From: Bombyx mori
Lineage: Eukaryota > Arthropoda > Insecta > Lepidoptera > Bombycidae
Assembly: GCF_030269925.1 (NCBI RefSeq)
Contig: NC_085112.1
Span: 15,129,501 to 15,193,500, forward strand
Direction of reading: 5' to 3'
Length of the DNA: 64,000 bases
A program made the position numbers and the translations under genes. Positions 12,061-23,370 of the stretch are shown one piece after another (the first letter of the stretch is position 1; the number at the start of each line of letters is the position of its first letter). The notes beneath the pieces were generated by a model, which had not been told where the DNA came from, ran no database searches, and was given only the letters and a program-made list of their open reading frames with translations.

Positions 12061-12450
12061 GCTGCGGTGGATACCGTTTGACTGGGTATCCTTTATACCA
12101 ACTTAAATTAGTTCAAATTAGTTGAAGTTAAAGTTGAAAAAAAATGCTATTTAACCAAACACAATTGAAATTATTACACATCTTTATTGCAGTAAAACAT
12201 TGATTTTTAAACTAACAAATTCAAAAACACTAGCGACGCCATAACGTTACAAAGCCTATGAAATATTGGTGTTGACAATAAATAATAGTGAGGTAAAATA
12301 ATAAGTGTCATTATCAATGTATAATTATAGCAAATATACTTTTATTTGATATAAAATTTGCTTTAATTATATTTTTGCAGATTAATTTAAATATTCAAAG
12401 TAGTTCTATGTTTAATAAAGTAAATAAATATCTTTAGTAGGAATTTTCAT
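12060..12450. other. AT-rich spacer downstream of OR copy A
   Basis: AT-rich, no feature recognised. Homology to the region downstream of OR copy C begins at about 12452 (against 34421). Confidence 0.45.
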
Positions 12451-12564
12451 GTTGGCATTTAAAGGAAATTCCAAAAGTGAAAAACATAATTCATTATTTT
12501 ACAGAATAATTAATTTATGTATCTAAAATATAAATTGTTTATAGTAGTGTAGTTTCTGTTGTTC

Positions 12565-15500
12565 TTAAGCTTCGTCGGTCGTAACGGTTTTTAAGATAAG
12601 GTAGTACGTTACAGACGTCTTCAATATCTGGAAATAGATTTGATTATTTTTCAGCGAGTACATTGCGCAGCAACCGAGTAACACTCAGCGATATTGTAGG
12701 CTTTTACTGACCAATATCAGCCAATACAAGGGATTGGGAAAGAAAATAGAGTATGTTTGAACCACCCGATTGGCCAATGCTTGGATCCAATCTAAATTCC
12801 AATTCCAATCTGGTGGTAGGCCTCTTGTGAGTCCGCGCGGGTAGGTACCACCACCCTGCCTATTTCTGCCGTGAAGCAGTAATGCGTTTCGGCTTGAAGG
12901 TCGAGGCAGTTGTTGTAACTATACTGAGATCTTAGAACTTAAATCTCAAGATGGGTGGCGCATTTAAGTTGTAGATGTCTTTGGGCTCCAGTAACCACTT
13001 AACATCAGGGACTGTGAGCTCGTCCACCCATCGAAGCTATAAAAAAAAAAATTATATAACATAACCTAATATTTTTGTATTATACATATATTTTTTCTCA
13101 AAACTCGAAGTTTTTACTAATTTGTATTATATTTAGTGTTGGGTAGTACACTTATATGTACTAAGTACATTTTATAAACGTGCAACATCAAGATTCCTAT
13201 TTTTACGTTCAAAGAACATCGACTTCATACAAATGAAACTGCGACCAGATGTTCCAAGGAGGGCGGCGACAGTCGCGTCGTGCTCATGCGACCAGTACCG
13301 TGTTGAACGAGGACTTCTCTGTGCATCTTCATTACTAAATGTCTGACAAACGGTTTGCTAGAAAGACTCACCGATACCATAGTTTTGACGCCTATGCTCA
13401 ACATGTTCATAGCCTTCAACTGCAATGGTATCTGCGACTGTCTGAACATCATGTACACCATCTTCCTGTGACTTGTGTCCATGTACTCCCACGGCACGCA
13501 GTACACTGCATCTTGGAGTTTGTCACTCTAGAATAAACGCACTTTACAAATGTTGCTCCTTCTAGGGAGTCAGTTGTATAGGTTACGCGGTGACGCGACT
13601 GACGCAGCCCGCACACACATAGACACCCTCCAATCCCTACAATCCCGCTTTTGCAGGTTAGCTGTTGGAGCTCCGTGATTCGTGAGGAAAATTGACCTAC
13701 AAGACGACCTGGGCCTCTCGAATCAATCCAGAAACACATGAAGTCAGCGTCGGAACGGTACTTCGATAAGGCTATGCGTCATGATAATCGCCTTATCGTT
13801 GCTGCCGCTGACTACTCCCAGAATCCTGATCACGCAGGAGCCAGTCACCGTCGACGCCTTAGACACGTCCTTACGGATCCATCAGATCTAATAACCGTTT
13901 TATTTGACGCCTTTAGCTCTAACACACGGAGCAGGCTCAGGTACCGGTAACCGTACTCGTCAAACTCGGCAAAGAGTTCGACGTGCAACCTAACCTAAAC
14001 ATCGGCCGACTGAGTTTCTCGCCGGATCTTCTCAGCGGGTCGCGCTTCCGATCCAGTAGTAGATTCGTTCGCGGAGGCGCTCGGGTAGCTGTTAGCAAAT
14101 CCCACCCCTCCTGGCTGAGCCCGTGCTCACCCACCTGTCCTGGTGAAACTGGAAAGGCCTCCGCGCCACCAGTAATCCTTCAATCATACAATCTGTTAAA
14201 AAGTATACATAAATTAATTATTAAAAATTTTGAATTTCTCTTATTAATTGTGTCAGTTACAACCGTAACAACATCCAAAATGAATGTGTTAAAGAGTTCT
14301 CAAAGTTTAGCTGCGGCAATTATACTACTGTCCGTGAGCGACGATGAACAGCCACGATCAGGTCGGCCTAAAGTTCATCTACCTCCAAAGGGAAAAAAGC
14401 AACTTACCATATACCCTAAAAGCTCAAATATGACCGATATTTGAATTAATTGTTGATTTAGAACCAGTGTCAAAAATCCAAATCGCGTGACAGTTTTCAA
14501 TTCCTAAAAATACACAAATAATATTATTAAAAATATTATATACTAGCGACCCGCCCTCGCTTCGCTTCGGAAACATTAAAACACACATGAAACCAAAAAA
14601 AATAAAATAAAAAAAAAATACAAAAAAGTAGCCTATGTTCATCAGGGACAATGTCGGCTTCTAATGGAAAAAGAATTTTTCAAATCGGTCCAGTAGTTTC
14701 GGAGCCTATTCGAAACAAACAAACAAACAAATCTTTCCTTTTTATAATATTAGTATAGATCTAGTGTAATGGAAAAGAAACCTATTTCTTAGTGTGCCTT
14801 TAATAACACACCTTATTTCAATTTGTAAATATTTCTTTTCTCTGCATTAAATGTATTATGTACAAACGAAGTCACAGTGTGAATGCTGCCAATATAATAT
14901 GTATTCATTGAAGATCTTCTGGTTATGCGCTGACCTTAAAATCGTTTAGTGAGGATTTTTTTACAAAAATTATAAAATACGCTTCAATTACCATTTGTGA
15001 ACATTGCAACAGCAACAAGCATCCAACCACTTGCTGGAAAGCGTAATAGATGAGGACCGCCAGACCGTACGTCTCAGACATTATGCGAACAAATCTAAAA
15101 TCATATTAAACAAGCTCATGTGAAGGCAATCAGTGGTTTATAATATTTCTTTTCTCCTTTAATAAAAATATAGAAAACTAGTTGATCCGGCAGACTTCGT
15201 AGTGCCTCATTAGATAAATAAAAGACCTAAACTTTTGTATAAAATAAACTTAAAACAAACAAAACGGAAAGGTTAGTCCGGCGTGCTGTCCATGGAATTC
15301 GCAACATCCGTCTCCAACACCACATTTCAAAAGCGTCGATCTTTGCTCTCTCACTCATACCACGCTAACCGTCCGCTTTTTAATTTGTTTCTTACCGCGG
15401 CTACTTTCACACTTCCTCTGATACACTCATTCTTTATCTTGTCCATTCTTGTCACTCCACACATCCATCTCAACATTCGCATCTCTGCCGAGTGCACTTC

Positions 15501-18500
15501 TCTTTCATGCTTTACTTTCGTCACCCAGCATTCAGATCCGTACAGCACGACAGTTAACATGACAGACTAATTCAGTTAATAGTTTCTTCACACCCTTATT
15601 CACCACGCTGTGAAAACGGCACAGAAATACACATTTATATACATTCGTTTAAAAATATATTGATATTTATATTCGTCACAGTCACAGCCAAGAAGCGTAT
15701 TGCCCGATGTAGGCCAACCACGAACCAGCAGTCAGGTGCGACAACTACTGCGCCACAGAGTCAATCGATGACTAAGTATCTACGTTCATAAAAATGTTCT
15801 CATCGGAACATGAACTAGAGATGTAGTCTCAGTACTGAAGATACTGTCCTACCTACCCTATTATTAAAGTGTGGTGTTGAATGCACTTCTTCAGCGTATC
15901 ATCCACTTCTTGTCTCTCTTCTTTTGTGTACTCCAAGGAGTTACGAGGCGCCGGTATGTGGTTCAAATTGTGGATAAAGATCCGGAGATGTCCCCACAAG
16001 CATATTATCATCAAGGACAGTGATAATTCAAATAATATAAATAGTGAGGTGCAGAAAAATGTTTTCTGTACGTTAAAGATGGCCACCAGCAAGTACCACT
16101 TGAAATCTCCCGTGTAGTCAAAGGGGAGTGCGTAATACACGCATTGCTGCAAGGTCACGTTGTCTGGTCGAGGATTCTTGTATGCACCCGACCCGATATT
16201 GTTGAAAATCGGGGTCAGGTTAAACGTAACTGTACCGAAGATAATGCAAAAAGAAAATATGTAGGTCATATTATGTGATATCTTGTGCACAACGGTGTGA
16301 ATCTGAAACATTTCAAATAATATGAACTTTGTGTGATGTAAATTATTTTTCACTGCTCAGGTTTTTTTATGTCAGGTTGATATCACCGGACTTCTGCCCT
16401 CCACTGGGGATGGAGGGCGGGGTATGTCGGAGTTGAACCGACTAATCGACTAAAACCTCCTGTCGCTCAACAACCAGCATCGAAATCTCGCATGAGACAG
16501 AACTCATGAAAAGGCAAAGGGGGGAAAGTGAAGCGCTTAGTGCGGAGCACATCTCTCCCATCACCCTCCCCCTCGGGACGCCGGACTGACTGTCGTCGGC
16601 GCCACGACCACCAGCCCTCTCGGTCGGCAGGCTATCCGAAGCCCGCCTAGACGGCGCCGGTTAGAATGGTCTATCCTACGGAATACCCCGCTGGGTCAGA
16701 ACCAGCGTGGGTTGAGGATAGCCGGCCTTCCATCACCCGGATGCTCTTGCATAAAACGCGTGCAGAGCAGCTTGCACGTCGTCTTCTTAGGCCCCCTTCG
16801 CCGGTCCCCAGGCCGACATGTGAGGGAGACCCGAAACACTTAGAGGGTCAGGGCTTGGGCGGAATCCGCCTCCCTGGCCCCCGCTCGACGGCGGGGGCGG
16901 GCCTGTGCGTCTCTCACGCGCCCCGCCGCCTCCTTCTACTAGATGGTGCACTCGCAGAAGTCGAGCATCGCCTTCCACGACTCGTCATCACCGAGCATCG
17001 ATGCCACAACGCTCGGCAACGACAAGTCGTTACCTATTTTTGCGACGAGGACACGGCGCCACCCCTCCCATGCGGGGCAGGCGACGAGCGTGTGCTCCGC
17101 CGTGTCCAAGTCGCAACCACAATAGTCATTGCTCACGTGGTGCGTTATGAAGCAGTATTATAACGTTAATAGCATCTCACACCATTAAGCATTAAGGATT
17201 AAGCATATTTTATTAATATTGCCCCTGTTGGCAGAACAATATACAGCCCACCTGATGATGAGTAATTACCGTCGCTTGAGTCGCGTCGGGCTCACAATAC
17301 ACTCAACCCCTAGGGACCTCGAGAGGCCGTGACCACTTCAGGCAGAAATGCTTTTTCTAAACTTTTCTATATCTTATTGAATAAAATTATTGCTGTGCGA
17401 TAAGCACCATCGACCTCTATACCTACAATAATTAACATACCGATATACAATTAGATAATATTAATATCAAATCACCTTCATGGCATATTCGGAATCGTTT
17501 CTGTAATGATACAGATGAATTTTGTTAATGAATTGTTGTCCGACGACATCGTATTTTTTAAAGCATCTCAGTATTAATCTGCTCTGTAAAGTGAAAGAAA
17601 CAATAATTCACAATAAAACAATAGTTTTTATCATAATAGTGAGTTCTAAAACAGACACAATATTTCCTTGAAAATTTTATGGACATGTGATGCCTAGAGA
17701 ATAGGAAATGTATCGAAATGGTAGCGCAAGGTAGAGAGGGAGAGGTCGACCGAAGAAGACATAGATGTAGTGTGTGAATGACGATATGATAGAGCAGCCT
17801 TTCCCAAAGTGGGCGATAACGCCCCCCTGTGGGCGCTGGAGGCTTTTTATTTTTTTATTTTTTTATTGCTTAAATGGGTGGACGAGCTCACAGCTCACCT
17901 GGTGTTAAGTGGTTACTGGAGCCCATAGACATCCACAACGTAAATGCGCCACCCACCTTGAGATATAAGTTCTAAGGTCTCAAGTATAGTTACAACGGCT
18001 GCCCCACCCTTCAAACCGAAACGCATTACTGCTTCACGGCAGAAATAGGCAGGGTGGTGATACCCACCCGCGTGGACTCACAAGAGGTCCTACCACCAGT
18101 AATTACGCAAATTATAATTTTGCGGGTTTCATTACGTACGGTTGAGTACGTATTTCATTAGAAAAATTGGTACCCGCCTGAGATTCGAACACCGTTGCAT
18201 CGCTCAACACGAATGCACCGGACGTCTTATCCGTTAGGCCACGACGACTTCGAATGCTTCGACTTCGAGGCTTAATGGGGGGCGGTAATAGACCCAGAAA
18301 AAAGGCTGGGGAGGTGATTTGTAATTTCATCTAGGAGGACTCTTAGACACCGACTGAGCTCTCGCTATAGTGGTTTTTAAAGTAGGTAGAAAAAATGGGG
18401 GCGCTAAAAAATAATTTATTCTCAAAGTGGGCAGTAGACAAAATAAGTTTGGGAACCACTGTTATAGAGAGAGGAGTGAATGTTGAGATGACGGCTGATA

Positions 18501-19467
18501 GAGGAGAATGGACTAGAAAAATCCGCTGTGTCGTGCTCCGAGGGTAGATATAACTACAACGGAAGAATAAAATTTTGCACTGAACTCACGCGAACCGGTC
18601 TGGCTAACGAAGCCAGCACATCCGTCCACTTCCAAACCAGAGATGATTTTTGATGAGGGTATGCGTTTTATTTCTACTATTCACTGAAACCGTTTCAGTA
18701 CCCCAGATATTAGTCCAAGGAAGTACTTTTGTATCAATTTTAGAAGAATAACATTAGCACGCCCAACGAACATATTGCGAATTTTTTTCTCTTCTAAACT
18801 TAAACTTATTTGGGTGAAATTTAGTTGTGCACGTACATGTCACTCTCCCAGTCAAATATTATTCTGCGTCGTTCTCACTAGAAATGTGGCTTCACGTCGT
18901 GCTACAGGAGTAAGTGCCAGTTGAATTTACCACCGATTGTTGACGTAAGATAACATAGAATACGGAATATATATGTTAAAGGAAGTCTGAAAGTGGCACC
19001 TGTGACAGAGAAGCTGAGAAGTGCGCGTTTGGGTTCGTATGGACATATGAAGAGACGAAATGAAAATGAGGTTGGTAAGAGAGTGTTAACTATGAATGTG
19101 GAAAGATATAGAGGAAATGGTAGACCTAAGAAGAAATGTATGGATTGCGTGAAAGACGATATGGGTAAGTGGGGAGTGAGCGAAGAAATGGTATATGATA
19201 GAAGAGTATGAAAGGAGAAAACATGTTGCGCCAACCCCAACTTACAACCGAGACGACGTTCATGAGAACAGTTATGATAGTGTGGCCGAGGTCGTAGAAG
19301 GTCTGTTTCCCGACGCTATTCGTCAAGTAAAGAACGCCGGCGACGAGAGTGAAACAGAACTGCAAGACCAGGATGTACCGAAGCCTGAAAATCCTCGTTT
19401 TACTATTCTTCTCTTCCCTTTCGGGCCAAAAGTCCATTATCTTGCAAAAGCTTTTCAAAAATTTCAT
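12565..19467 (-). CDS. Odorant receptor, copy A (7 exons, intact)
   Basis: Insect odorant receptor (7tm_6), a seven-helix subunit expected to form odour-gated cation channels with Orco in olfactory neurons. Coding exons on the minus strand: 19467-19246, 17583-17476, 16302-15857, 15094-14992, 14503-14408, 13527-13372 and 12627-12565. All junctions are GT-AG and the phases join without a stop, giving 397 residues, a normal length. Exon 1 holds TM1 (ILVLQFCFTLVAGVLYL), exon 3 TM3-4 (NPRPDNVTLQQCVYYALPFD between them), exon 4 TM5, exon 5 TM6 (QLIQISVIFELL) and exons 6-7 the conserved tail (FRQSQIPLQLKAMNML, SVTYYLILKTV). The start is MKFLKSF; the longer frame upstream has no ATG before a stop at 19576. 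A splice acceptor-like ccttcgccag lies about 40 bp upstream of the ATG, so a 5' non-coding exon is possible. Introns are full of repeats. The ligand is unknown. Confidence 0.9.
12811..13050 (+). mobile_element. Bm1-type SINE, 5'-truncated, in OR A last intron
   Basis: Plus-strand 3' half from ctggtggtaggcctcttgtg to cgtccacccatcgaagctat plus an A tract. It lies in intron 6 of OR copy A, between exons 6 and 7, antisense to the gene. Confidence 0.87.
13560..14175 (+). pseudogene. Jockey-like LINE C-terminal remnant
   Basis: Several broken frames read as the end of a LINE reverse transcriptase: SERYFDKAMRHDNRLIVAAA and NPDHAGASHRRR at 13738-13860, interrupted by frameshifts and stops. The 3' end has ttctcgccggatcttctcag. 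It lies in intron 5 of OR copy A and is absent from the matching intron of copy C in this form. Confidence 0.7.
14543..14759 (-). mobile_element. Lepidopteran Helitron, short non-autonomous
   Basis: The minus strand starts TCTATACTAATATTATAAAA and ends gggcgggtcgctag (CTAG end). It contains the typical gtttgtttgtttgtttcgaa and gaccgatttgaaaa text. It lies in OR A intron 4, about 40 bp from the acceptor of exon 5. Confidence 0.75.
15177..15270 (-). mobile_element. 3' end of a second Helitron-type repeat
   Basis: Reads actagttgatccggcagact then tcgtagtgcc, the reverse complement of the 3' end of the element at 37760-38040. A fragment only, in OR A intron 3. Confidence 0.5.
15283..15570 (-). 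pseudogene. RTE-type LINE RT C-terminal fragment
   Basis: The minus-strand frame 15560-15351 contains VLYGSECWVTK and EMRMLRWMCGVTRMDKIKNE, a signature of the region after the RT domain of RTE/BovB-like LINEs in insects. Heavily truncated. It lies in OR A intron 3 and is not a host exon. Confidence 0.75.
16380..17150 (-). mobile_element. R1-clade LINE 3' fragment in OR A intron 2
   Basis: The minus-strand frame 17136-16939 contains CGCDLDTAEHTLVACPAWEG, the CCHC-like finger typical of R1-clade C-termini, then LPSVVASMLGDDESWKAML. A GC-richer 3' untranslated segment runs down to a T tract at about 16360. It is 5'-truncated and sits between OR exons 2 and 3, in the same orientation as the gene. 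Copy C lacks it. Confidence 0.8.
17215..17360. repeat. LINE-tail repeat shared by OR A and C intron 2
   Basis: The sequence tgcccctgttggcagaacaa to about gcagaaatgc matches 40428-40910 in copy C, where a SINE interrupts it. It was therefore present before the A/C duplication. Confidence 0.6.
17795..18461. mobile_element. hAT-type MITE in OR A intron 1, carrying a SINE
   Basis: The ends are inverted: cagcctttcccaaagtgggc at the left and, on the complement, cagtggttcccaaacttatt at the right. Flanking 8-mers tgatagag (17787-17794) and ttatagag (18462-18469) match at seven of eight bases, consistent with a hAT target duplication. There is no transposase. A Bm1-type SINE is inserted inside, so the MITE is older than that SINE. 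Confidence 0.75.
17853..18247 (-). mobile_element. Bm1-type SINE nested in hAT MITE
   Basis: Nearly full length on the minus strand, from the tRNA-like head (ggcctaacggataagacgtc, read near 18240) to the tail gcttaaatgggtggacgagc. A small internal deletion removes part of the body near 18130-18150. Confidence 0.88.
18965..19240 (+). pseudogene. RTE-type LINE tail in OR intron 1 (ancestral)
   Basis: The frame 18993-19211 reads MAPVTEKLRSARLGSYGHMK and later VLTMNVERYRGNGRPKKK, the C-terminus of an RTE-type LINE. Matching copies lie at 25925-26240 (minus) and 46440-46740 (plus). In B and C it ends in a (gat)n-type tail, as RTE elements do. All three OR copies share it, so it predates every duplication here. 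Confidence 0.8.
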
Positions 19468-19830
19468 GTATGTGAATTCTTCCACATTGTTAACCTTTCT
19501 GGCGAAGGAAGGATTTAATGCTATAAGATACCTTATGATCACAATGTTTTTCTTAGCAACTTTAGTCTTGGAAATTCATAAACATTTATTGGGTTTAATT
19601 TTGTGTTTGAATTCACATCTCCATAGAAATTGGTTATCAATCTATACATAATGTTATATGATTATGTTTATCCTTAATGATTTACTTCTTGACTCCCTAG
19701 CATCATCTGCATTCATTGTAATGATTATTACGTTGCGTTATATCGCTAACACTACAGAAGTCATCTTATAGCCCTTGCCCGGAAAGCACCAATGTTCTGC
19801 TTAGAAATATTTAAACCTTATTTGTACACT

Positions 19831-20178
19831 AAAGAATTGTTTAAGATGATACCATCATTTCGTTTTTACAATCGCACCGCCCGCCACCGGAGTAGAGTTC
19901 ATCCAAACTACCTGGAGCCACTGCGGTCATCCACACTGCGTTTCCAGAGATCATTTTTGCCACGTACGATCCGGCTTTGGTATGATGATCCCCTCCACGG
20001 TGTTTCCCAAATGCTATGACACGTCCTTCTTCAAGAAAGGCATGTGGAGGGTATTAAGCGGTAGGCAGCGGGTTGGTGCTGCCTCTGGCATTGCTGACGT
20101 CCATGAGCGTCGGTAACCACTTACCATTAGGTGGGCTGTATGCTCGTCTTCCTGCTCGGGCAACAACAAAATAAAAAA
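19831..20178 (+). pseudogene. LINE 3' end inserted upstream of OR A
   Basis: The frame KELFKMIPSFRFYNRTARHR then HPNYLEPLRSSTLRFQRSFL is a LINE C-terminus. It is followed by an untranslated tail (gtaaccacttaccattaggt) and an A-rich end. Copy B has the same insertion at 24871-25220. Copy C lacks it. It is therefore a shared derived mark of A and B. Confidence 0.75.
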
Positions 20179-20631
20179 GGGTTTTCAAGATTTGTTTTCG
20201 CTTATTTCACTCATGGGGTGTCATGCGAGCACCGGTTGCTGACAGGTAAGTGCTTACAGTTACCCATAGACATAACAGACATGAGCTTTCTTTTGTATTG
20301 AATAACGATGCACGACAAATAGTATAAACGTAGGTTGTGCAGACTCTGAATACCTCTTACTACCGGTCGGATCATCTATTTAATTCAAACTTAACGTTAG
20401 AATACTTACTCTTTAACTTGAGTGTTTGGATAGTATAGAAGCATGGTTGAAGCTTAACGATTCAGATTCAAGGAATGAATACGTCGAAAGAACAAATTAT
20501 TGTGCATTTAAAGGATCGTTGAAGGTATAATTAAAGGTAATTATTAATCAACTTTAATTACGCACTGTATAGGAGGCGTGGGGTTGACTTGGAGACTGTC
20601 AGCGTCAAACAAACGAAAACTCAGATGTGCC

Positions 20632-20997
20632 TTTTTTTTCTCCTACCTAAGCCTGAGAGGCTATTTCAGCGTAACCTTAACTAGTAGGTGAGCTCACGGG
20701 GCTCAAACCTGACGACGTTGCTAACACGAACCCTAGCAAGAGCCGTGCTTCGCAGAATCTACCACCGGATCGGAAACGCGACCCACTGAGAAGATCCGGC
20801 GAGAAACTCAGTGCGCTGTGTCTGTGGGTTAATTCACTCGTCGAGCCCTCCGTTGCAAGCAACGGGTTCGACGAGAACGATGACCGGTGCTTAAGGTACC
20901 TAGATGCACCGTTAGTGGATCGGGCGGATCCGAAATGACGTGTTTTGGGCGACGTCGACTGCTTTCCACTCCGTCCGCAGGATCGGGAATGGTGATG
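20632..20997 (-). mobile_element. LINE 3'-end insertion with 10-bp TSD
   Basis: The insertion is flanked by the direct repeat cagatgtgcc (20622-20631 and 20998-21007). It starts with a T tract (poly-A on the minus strand) and contains tctaccaccggatcggaaac, an abundant silkworm LINE tail also at 33816, 36345 and 48985. Copy B has it at 24052-24417. Copy C has the uninterrupted site near 47795. Confidence 0.82.
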
Positions 20998-21228
20998 CAG
21001 ATGTGCCACGAGCACTGGTAAGAAAAATTCGATTGAATTGAATGTACTTTAACTGACTTTGAGACAAAGAAGAGATTGTCGGGGCGCTGCAATTGCAAGA
21101 ATTATTCTTCCGAGCGTCCGGGAGTACTGAGATTGCTAAGGCCAATGGTATATTTTTAAAAAGCCTTTGTATGAACAAGCTAGTTTGCCCTTTCCTTAAG
21201 TGTTAAATGTCTGTAAATGTATAAGTAT

Positions 21229-21598
21229 TGTTACGCCGGTAAGAGTAACGCCATCTATGGCCGAATAGTCGAACGAATATCGAAGGATCTAGTAGCGCCT
21301 AGACCGCTCGAGAAGTACAACGCCATCTATTGTCAGATAGCGAAACACAATACTAGAGATGTGTGGAATATTCTCGATAATTCTAGGGATGTGGATCTAT
21401 AAAAGCGATAACACGCAGTCAGTTAGTAATCGGAACTACTCGAAGCGAAACAGCGAACGGATCACCTGAAGCGAAGCGGAAGAAGCGAATTGAGAATTTT
21501 AAAGTATTTGTGAAGTGTTTAGGTGTTCTAAGTGTTGAATACAGTTTTTACTTGTACTATGGTGGAATTTTATTTATCCCGAACCCCAGCGCGTAACA
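21229..21598 (+). mobile_element. Solo LTR, TSD GTAT
   Basis: A 370-bp sequence starting tgttacgccggtaagagtaa and ending aaccccagcgcgtaaca, flanked by gtat on both sides (21225-21228, 21599-21602). It has a TATA-like ctataaaag near 21398 and an initiator-like cagtcagttagt. No internal region remains, so it arose by LTR-LTR recombination. It is shared with copy B; copy C has the empty site. Confidence 0.88.
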
Positions 21599-21602
21599 GT
21601 AT

Positions 21603-22154
21603 GCTTATAAGTCTCGGGTTCCCATAGTACAGGAAATCCTGGTTTGAGTCAGGATGACCGTTTGTTACATTTCCCTGATTATTATTATTATAGTTATACC
21701 TGATATTTATGAGTTGTGCCTTGCTTATTATAGCTTTGATTCGGTCCTTAGCAATTTAATTAGCAAACTTCGATTAGTCACAATAAGAACACGGAATGCG
21801 CGTCCTACTATTTAAAGACGTAGGTACATAATTTTGAAGGCATTAACTCACTACATACTAAACAGCACTATAATTGCATAAAAATACTATCGGTGAAAGT
21901 AAATTAATCAGTCGATAATTACCCAGTTAATTCGCGTTTCAAAATCCATGAGTAACAATAAGTATTGGAGGACGAACTATTGTTTCTGCCAGAATAAGTA
22001 AATTTCACGTGAATAAAACATACGGAATTGCCTCTAATGTTTATAACCAGAATCGGTAGATACCATCCCGTCTATTTCTAGCGAACTACTTATTATGCAG
22101 TCATCGTATGGTATTAAATGATACAACTTTTACACGTTCCATTTTTAAGATTTA
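21603..22154. other. Upstream region of OR A shared with C
   Basis: No gene seen. Homology with the region upstream of OR copy C (about 48510-49495) continues through tattatgcagtcatcgtatg and stops near 22154. Copy B stops earlier, at the position equal to 21988. Confidence 0.6.
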
Positions 22155-22458
22155 CCTGTGTGGCCGCACATAGCCGACGCCTAACCCCGGACCGGGCCGG
22201 AGCCCAGTCGGGGACATTGAGACAGCGAGACAGGGTCGACGCAGAGCATATTACATCCTTCCCGCCGTCCCCGGATCGGCGGCCGTCGGCTGTGTGCGGC
22301 TGGAGTTTTTCATGAAGTTCAAATCCCACATGCCCCAACCGCAGCGCGGTCAGAGAACCTGTGATTTTCTCCTGTAAAAAAAACCCACGATAGGAAGTGT
22401 GCCCGCATATACTTTGAGTAGTCGCTAAAATCGTTCTAATGCAAATAAGTCGAACAAA
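22155..22458. repeat. Repeat family X at palindrome centre
   Basis: A GC-rich block (ggaccgggccggagcccagt) shared in the same orientation with 26650-26750. It is joined to an inverted block (gtgcggctggagtttttcat down to cgataggaagtgtgcccgca) that matches the complement of 26529-26640. It is thus a rearranged copy of family X at the inner junction of the inverted duplication. Confidence 0.7.
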
Positions 22459-22848
22459 CAGAAACAATAGTTCGTCCTCCAATTCTTAATGTTACTCATC
22501 GATTTTGAAACGCGAATTAACTGGGTAATTATCGACTGATTAATTTACTTTCACCGATAGTATTTTTATGCAATTATAGTGCTGTTTAGTATGTAGTGAG
22601 TTAATGCCTTCAAAATTATGTACCTACGTCTTTAAATAGTAGGACGCGCATTCCGTGTTCTTATTATGACTAATCGAAGTTTGCTAATTAAATTGCTAAG
22701 GACCGAATCAAAGCTATAATAAGCAAGGCACAACTCATAAATATCAGGTATAGCTATAATAATAATAATCAGGGAAATGTAACAAACGGTCATCCTGACT
22801 CAAACTAGGATTTCCTGTACTATGGGAACCCGAGACTTATAAGCATAC

Positions 22849-23218
22849 TGTTACGCGCTGGGGTTCGGGATAAATAAAATTTCACCATAGTACAAGTAAA
22901 AACTGTATTCAACACTTAGAACACTTAAACACTTCATAAATACTTTAAAATTCTCAATTCGCTTCTTCCGCTTCGCTTCAGGTGATCCGTTCGCTGTTTC
23001 GCTTCGAGTAATTCCGATTACTAACTGACTGCGTGTTATCGCTTTTATAGACCCACATCCCTAGAATTATCGAGAATATTCCACACATCTCTAGTATTGT
23101 ATTCCGTTATCTGACAATAGATGGCGTTGTACTTCTCGAGCGGTCTAGGCGCTACTAGATCCTTCGATATTCGTTCAACTATTCGGTCATAGATGGCGTT
23201 ACTCTTACCGGCGTAACA
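22849..23218 (-). mobile_element. Solo LTR, TSD ATAC (copy B orthologue)
   Basis: Reverse-complement copy of the LTR at 21229-21598 in the same relative position, flanked by atac on both sides (22845-22848, 23219-23222), the complement of gtat. It was carried along by the inverted duplication rather than inserted independently. Confidence 0.88.
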
Positions 23219-23277
23219 ATACTTATACATTTATAGACATTCAACACTTAAAGAAATAGCAAACTAGCTTGTTCATG

Positions 23278-23370
23278 ACACGATTGTTTGCGCGATGTGA
23301 GAATCGAACTCACGACCCTCGGCGCAGCAATTAGAGGCGCTAACCACTGCACTACTGAGTCAGTCAATCA
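23278..23370 (-). mobile_element. tRNA-derived SINE head (not a tRNA gene)
   Basis: On the minus strand it reads gtgcagtggttagcgcctct (A-box-like) and gagttcgattctcacatcgc (B-box-like). The spacing resembles a tRNA, but no acceptor stem pairs and it continues into a SINE-like body. Copy C has the same element, more mutated, at about 48375-48455. Copy A has lost it. Confidence 0.6.

Larger units (their letters stand above)
18688..21988 (+). repeat. Left arm of large OR-containing palindrome (copy A side)
   Basis: This segment is the reverse complement, with divergence and a few gaps, of 22460-26528. The outer edge is at tttcagtaccccagatatta (complement at 26515-26528). The inner edge is at ggaggacgaactattgtttc (complement at 22461-22480). 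The arm contains exon 1 of OR copy A, part of intron 1 and about 2.4 kb upstream. It is shorter than the right arm because of deletions described in the findings. Confidence 0.9.

Noticed and set aside
13983..14444. 153-codon plus-strand gene
   Set aside because: Runs across a LINE 3' end and antisense to OR copy A exon 5; no domain.
16666..17163. 165-codon plus-strand gene
   Set aside because: It is the antisense shadow of the R1-clade LINE fragment on the minus strand.
19468..19542. Longer N-terminus for OR copy A (and the matching 25 codons in B and C)
   Set aside because: The extended frame begins at GTG and no ATG lies between it and the upstream stop; an in-frame ATG at 19467 gives a normal OR start.
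20677..21178. Overlapping minus-strand genes of 88-112 codons
   Set aside because: Shadow frames inside the LINE 3'-end insertion and its flanks, mirrored in copy B.
23285..23365. tRNA gene
   Set aside because: tRNA-like promoter boxes without a proper cloverleaf; a mutated copy in the same duplicated context in C shows it is a SINE head.
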